Shown here: positions 61,623 to 64,000 of the stretch, piece by piece
How the letters are laid out: each line of letters opens with the position of its first letter
Position numbering within the stretch: position 1 is the stretch's first letter
Source: Oscillospiraceae bacterium
GTDB lineage: Bacteria > Bacillota_A > Clostridia > Oscillospirales > Oscillospiraceae
Length of the DNA stretch: 64,000 bases
Direction: 5' to 3'
Assembly: GCA_021771675.1 (NCBI GenBank)
Contig: JAETOP010000006.1
Span: forward strand, 1 to 64,000
Position numbers and translations under genes: made by a program
The notes under the pieces: generated by a model
Seen by the model: the letters and a program-made list of their open reading frames with translations, nothing else
Told to the model about the DNA's origin: nothing
Databases searched by the model: none

Positions 61623-62323
61623 TGGACAGACTATCTCAGATACGGCAGGCGGAAGCGGCCTCCCACCGGGATGCCTATGCCAGCCATGAATTGTTTGCCC
61701 CCGGAAGCTGGCTGGCAAAGCCCGTTAAGACGGTGCTGGAACTGCTCCCCCTCTTTGGGGGATATGACGCGTTCCAGGCGCTGGATTTGGGCTGCGGCGT
61801 TGGACGAAACTGCATCCCGGTGGCGCGGTTTTTCAGAGGCGTTCCCTGCCGGATTCAGTGCGTTGACATTTTGGACCAGGCGATTGAGAAGCTGAATGAG
61901 AATGCCCGGCGCTATGATGTCGCGCAGGCAATCCAGGGAGTGGTATCCTCCATTGACGAATATGAAATTCAGGCGGATCGCTTCGATTTGATTATGGCAA
62001 TTTCCGCCCTGGAGCACACGGATTCGGAAGCCGCTTTTATCAGGAAGCTGGAGCAAATCCGGGACGGCCTGCGGCGCGGCGGAATCGCCTGCCTGATTGT
62101 GAACGCCAATGTTCGGGAGCTTGATAAGGCCACAGCCCGGGAATTGATGCCGCAGTTTGAAGTCAATTTGCAAACAGGGGAGCTGCAAAATATTCTGGGG
62201 CGGGTGTTTGTGGACTGGGAGCCCATCAAGCATACTGTGGCCCACCAAAAATACGAGATTCCCCGGGAAAAGGGCGCCGCTCTGCTGGAAACAGATGTTG
62301 TGACGTTTGTTGCCCGGAAATGA
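61619..62323 (+). CDS. Class I SAM-dependent methyltransferase
   Basis: Motif I LDLGCGVGRNC (about 55-65), followed by the acidic residue in CVDILDQAI and a post-motif region MAISALEHTDSE. 234 residues. GAGAGGAA precedes two tandem ATGs; the first overlaps the HD gene stop. A small-molecule methyltransferase is likely; substrate unknown. Confidence 0.88.
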   Translation: MMDRLSQIRQAEAASHRDAYASHELFAPGSWLAKPVKTVLELLPLFGGYDAFQALDLGCGVGRNCIPVARFFRGVPCRIQCVDILDQAIEKLNENARRYDVAQAIQGVVSSIDEYEIQADRFDLIMAISALEHTDSEAAFIRKLEQIRDGLRRGGIACLIVNANVRELDKATARELMPQFEVNLQTGELQNILGRVFVDWEPIKHTVAHQKYEIPREKGAALLETDVVTFVARK

Positions 62324-62342
62324 GGAAGAAGGAGCTGCAACC

Positions 62343-62714
62343 ATGAACATCAAAGGGTTTTGGGATGCCGTTGTGCGGCAGGATGGGGATGCCATCCGAG
62401 AATATTTCCACCCCGACGCCTGGGTGAACTGGCATAACACCAACGAGCATTTCACCGTGGAGGAATTTATCCGGGCCAACTGCGAATATCCCGGGCAGTG
62501 GGATGGGGAGGTGGAGAGAATCATCACCACCGATACCACAATCGTCACCGCCACGCATGTATACAGCAGGGATGGAAGTCTGTCCTTCCATGCCACATCC
62601 TTTATCCGGGTGGCGGACGGGAAAATCGCTTCCATCGAGGAATACTGGGGCGATGACGGCGAGGCGCCCCAGTGGCGGCAGGAGAAGCACATCGGAAGGA
62701 AAATCAGAGCGTAA
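62343..62714 (+). CDS. SnoaL-like (NTF2 fold) protein
   Basis: 123-residue single-domain protein with the NTF2-like pattern FWDAVVRQDGDAIREYFHPDAWVNWHNTNEHFTVEEF and IRVADGKIASIEEYWGDDGEAP. These folds can be enzymes or ligand-binding proteins. AAGGAG before the ATG. Fourth-from-last in the small operon. No function can be assigned. Confidence 0.85.
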   Translation: MNIKGFWDAVVRQDGDAIREYFHPDAWVNWHNTNEHFTVEEFIRANCEYPGQWDGEVERIITTDTTIVTATHVYSRDGSLSFHATSFIRVADGKIASIEEYWGDDGEAPQWRQEKHIGRKIRA

Positions 62715-62778
62715 AAATTATGGCAGCAGCTCCCAGTACGCACTGCTGTCATAAGCCGACACGCTTTGAGGAAATGAA

Positions 62779-63171
62779 ATGATGAACGGTGAGATTTTAT
62801 TTTTCTTTGGGGAGCATATGGACGCTCTGCCCATTTATGAACGGCTGGAAGCCTGGATTCGGGCCTGGATTCCGGATGTGAAGATCAAGGTTACCAAAAC
62901 CCAGATCACCTTTGCGGGGAAGGGGGGCTTTGCCTTCGTGTCCTTCAATCCCTGCCGCAGGGCCAAGGACCGCCCGGCGGTCTGGATGACCGTTACCTTT
63001 GGACTGGGCTACCACAAGGAGTCACCCAGAATCGATGTGGCGACCCAGCCCTACCCCGGGCGCTGGACCCATCATGTGATGGTGGGAAGCCCCGATGAAA
63101 TCGACGGGGAGCTGCTGGGGTGGATTCAGGAGGCGGCGGAATTTGCAAATGAAAAGGGGAGACGCAGATGA
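62779..63171 (+). CDS. DUF5655-like protein
   Basis: 130 residues matching the DUF5655 pattern: a helical start, VKVTKTQITFAGKGGFAFVSFNP and VTFGLGYHKESPRIDVATQPYPGRWTHHV. Function unknown. Two ATGs (62779, 62782) follow GAGGAAATGA. Overlaps the DUF2200 gene by 4 nt. Confidence 0.8.
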   Translation: MMNGEILFFFGEHMDALPIYERLEAWIRAWIPDVKIKVTKTQITFAGKGGFAFVSFNPCRRAKDRPAVWMTVTFGLGYHKESPRIDVATQPYPGRWTHHVMVGSPDEIDGELLGWIQEAAEFANEKGRRR

Positions 63172-63533
63172 GTAATGAAAAAGTATTCGCCATGTCCTTT
63201 GCCAGGGTATACCCCATGCTGATTGCCAAAGCGGAGCGGAAGGGGCGCACCCGGGACGAGGTGCTCGGGGTCACCGCCTGGCTGACGGGATATACAAATG
63301 AGCAGCTGGAAGAGCTGATGGGCTCGGAGATCACCTATGGGGATTTCTTCCGCCAGGCCCCGGCGCTGAACCCCGCCCGGGGGCAAATTAAGGGCAGCAT
63401 CTGCGGCGTGCGGGTGGAAACCATTGAAGACCCGCTGATGCGGGAAATTCGGTATCTGGACAAGCTGGTGGACGAGCTGGCCAAGGGAAAACCCATGGAG
63501 AAGATATTGAGGCGGAAAGCGGCTGATTGCTGA
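63168..63533 (+). CDS. DUF2200 family protein
   Basis: 121-residue protein with the highly conserved DUF2200 pattern: VFAMSFARVYPMLIAKAERKGRT, VTAWLTGY, ITYGDFFRQAPALNP, and ICGVRVETIEDPLMREIRYLDKLVDELAKGKPMEKILR. No known activity. Starts in an ATGA overlap with the gene before. End of the small operon; the next unit has its own promoter and leader. Confidence 0.9.
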   Translation: MSNEKVFAMSFARVYPMLIAKAERKGRTRDEVLGVTAWLTGYTNEQLEELMGSEITYGDFFRQAPALNPARGQIKGSICGVRVETIEDPLMREIRYLDKLVDELAKGKPMEKILRRKAADC

Positions 63534-63573
63534 AATGGACGTGCGCTCCCCTGGAGGAATTACAGAATAAAGC

Positions 63574-63602
63574 TTGAAACAGGGGAACTGTCTTGTTATA
63601 AT
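63574..63602 (+). promoter_or_regulatory. Promoter of the MFS efflux leader
   Basis: TTGAAA, 17-bp spacer, TATAAT; transcription would begin about 20 nt before the leader-peptide start. Confidence 0.9.
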
Positions 63603-63627
63603 AGCGAAAAAAGCGTAAGGGTGAGTA

Positions 63628-63669
63628 ATGATGCTCTGCATTGATGACGCTCCATGCAAAGCCGGCTAG
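63628..63669 (+). CDS. Leader peptide MMLCIDDAPCKAG
   Basis: 13 codons (ATG at 63628, stop TAG 63667-63669) preceded by AAGGGTGAG at 5 nt. Its last codons are part of two overlapping hairpins. Leader peptides like this before drug-efflux genes let a stalled ribosome alter downstream RNA folding. The role is inferred from position and structure. Confidence 0.7.
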   Translation: MMLCIDDAPCKAG

Positions 63670-63716
63670 GATAGGGCAGCATGGAGTAGTGACTATCCGG
63701 ATGGCTTTGCAATTTT
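63650..63716 (+). promoter_or_regulatory. Competing hairpins, probable attenuator
   Basis: Hairpin A: CTCCATGC (63650-63657) with GCATGGAG (63679-63686). Hairpin B: TGCAAAGCC (63655-63663) and GGATAG (63669-63674) with CTATCC (63693-63698) and GGCTTTGCA (63703-63711), then ATTTTG. The left arms overlap by 3 nt, so A and B compete. Hairpin B with its short U-run is the candidate terminator. Confidence 0.7.
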
Positions 63717-63752
63717 GAAATGACAAACAGATTCAAAAGGAGCAAAGTCAAA

Positions 63753-64000
63753 ATGAAAAAATTTATTGAAGATCTATCCGAAATGCGCAGCTATTTGCTG
63801 CTGTGGTTTACTCAAATGATTTCCGGCCTGGGCAGCGCCATGACCGGCTATGCGCTGGTGATCTGGTCCTATACCCAGCAGGGCTCCGCCCTGGCAACGG
63901 CTCTGCTGATGGTGTGTTCCTATGCGCCCTATGTGATTTGCAGCATCTTCGCCGGGGCCCTCAGCGACCGCTGGGACAAGAAAAAGACCATGCTGGGCTG
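63753..64000 (+). CDS. MFS transporter, Mef-like efflux protein (5' part)
   Basis: First 82 codons of a major facilitator protein; it runs off the window. The start KKFIEDLSEMRSYLLLWFTQ and QMISGLGSAMTGYALVIWSY, with the helix 2-3 loop GALSDRWDKKK, resemble Mef-type macrolide efflux pumps of Gram-positives. AAGGAG stands about 10 nt before the ATG. Expression is probably controlled by the leader peptide and hairpins in front. Substrate specificity cannot be read from this part. Confidence 0.85.
   Translation, partial: MKKFIEDLSEMRSYLLLWFTQMISGLGSAMTGYALVIWSYTQQGSALATALLMVCSYAPYVICSIFAGALSDRWDKKKTMLG

Overview
The window reads as a chromosomal contig of a Gram-positive member of Clostridia, most likely the Oscillospirales/Ruminococcaceae side (inference). 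The support is T-box leaders, ECF transporter genes, DUF1292, RNase M5, ABC-F, TipA-type MerR and Clp/ComEC genes of Firmicutes type, strong AGGAGG ribosome sites, TTGACA/TATAAT promoters, and G+C-rich genes separated by A+T-rich gaps. I see no rRNA, phage, integrase, insertion sequence or CRISPR array.

The left half (1-38500) is housekeeping. It starts with a PrsA-like foldase, a probable 6S RNA, a DUF1292 protein and a class A penicillin-binding protein with a zinc-ribbon-like insertion. A long-hairpin MITE-like element separates these from an RNA methyltransferase-like gene, ecfA1-ecfA2-ecfT and truA. Next come a ClpE-like ATPase, an SH3b lipoprotein, a Cys-type T-box with cysS-polA-rimI-tsaD, tRNA-Ser(GGA), an AEC permease, a second MITE-like element, asnA, a HAD phosphatase, a ZIP transporter and an EamA permease. 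An Ala-type T-box with a NUDIX gene and alaS follows, then comEC-holA-rnmV-abcF, an Mrp ATPase, and a TipA-type MerR gene preceded by a 19-bp-spacer promoter.

The accessory region (38700-60780) is a catabolic island. An A+T-rich control region with duplicated boxes drives an ABC sugar importer (binding protein and two permeases, no ATPase) interleaved with an FAD oxidoreductase. Then come an RraA-like aldolase, two uncharacterised glycoside-hydrolase-like proteins, a second AEC permease, a xylanase-like N-terminal remnant, two D-2-hydroxyacid dehydrogenases, a YesL protein, a LarA-type racemase on the opposite strand, a metallo-beta-lactamase hydrolase, an SDR, a frameshifted beta-helix protein, an IclR regulator, an iron alcohol dehydrogenase and a beta-hydroxyacid dehydrogenase. 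Together these suggest uptake of an acidic or oxidised oligosaccharide, hydrolysis, and redox/epimerisation of the released hydroxy or uronic acids. The substrate is not known.

The right end (60850-64000) has a five-gene operon (HD hydrolase, methyltransferase, SnoaL-like, DUF5655, DUF2200). It is followed by the start of a Mef-like MFS efflux gene, cut by the window edge, whose leader encodes a 13-residue peptide overlapping competing hairpins. I read this as a drug-responsive attenuator, and it is the most interesting small element here.
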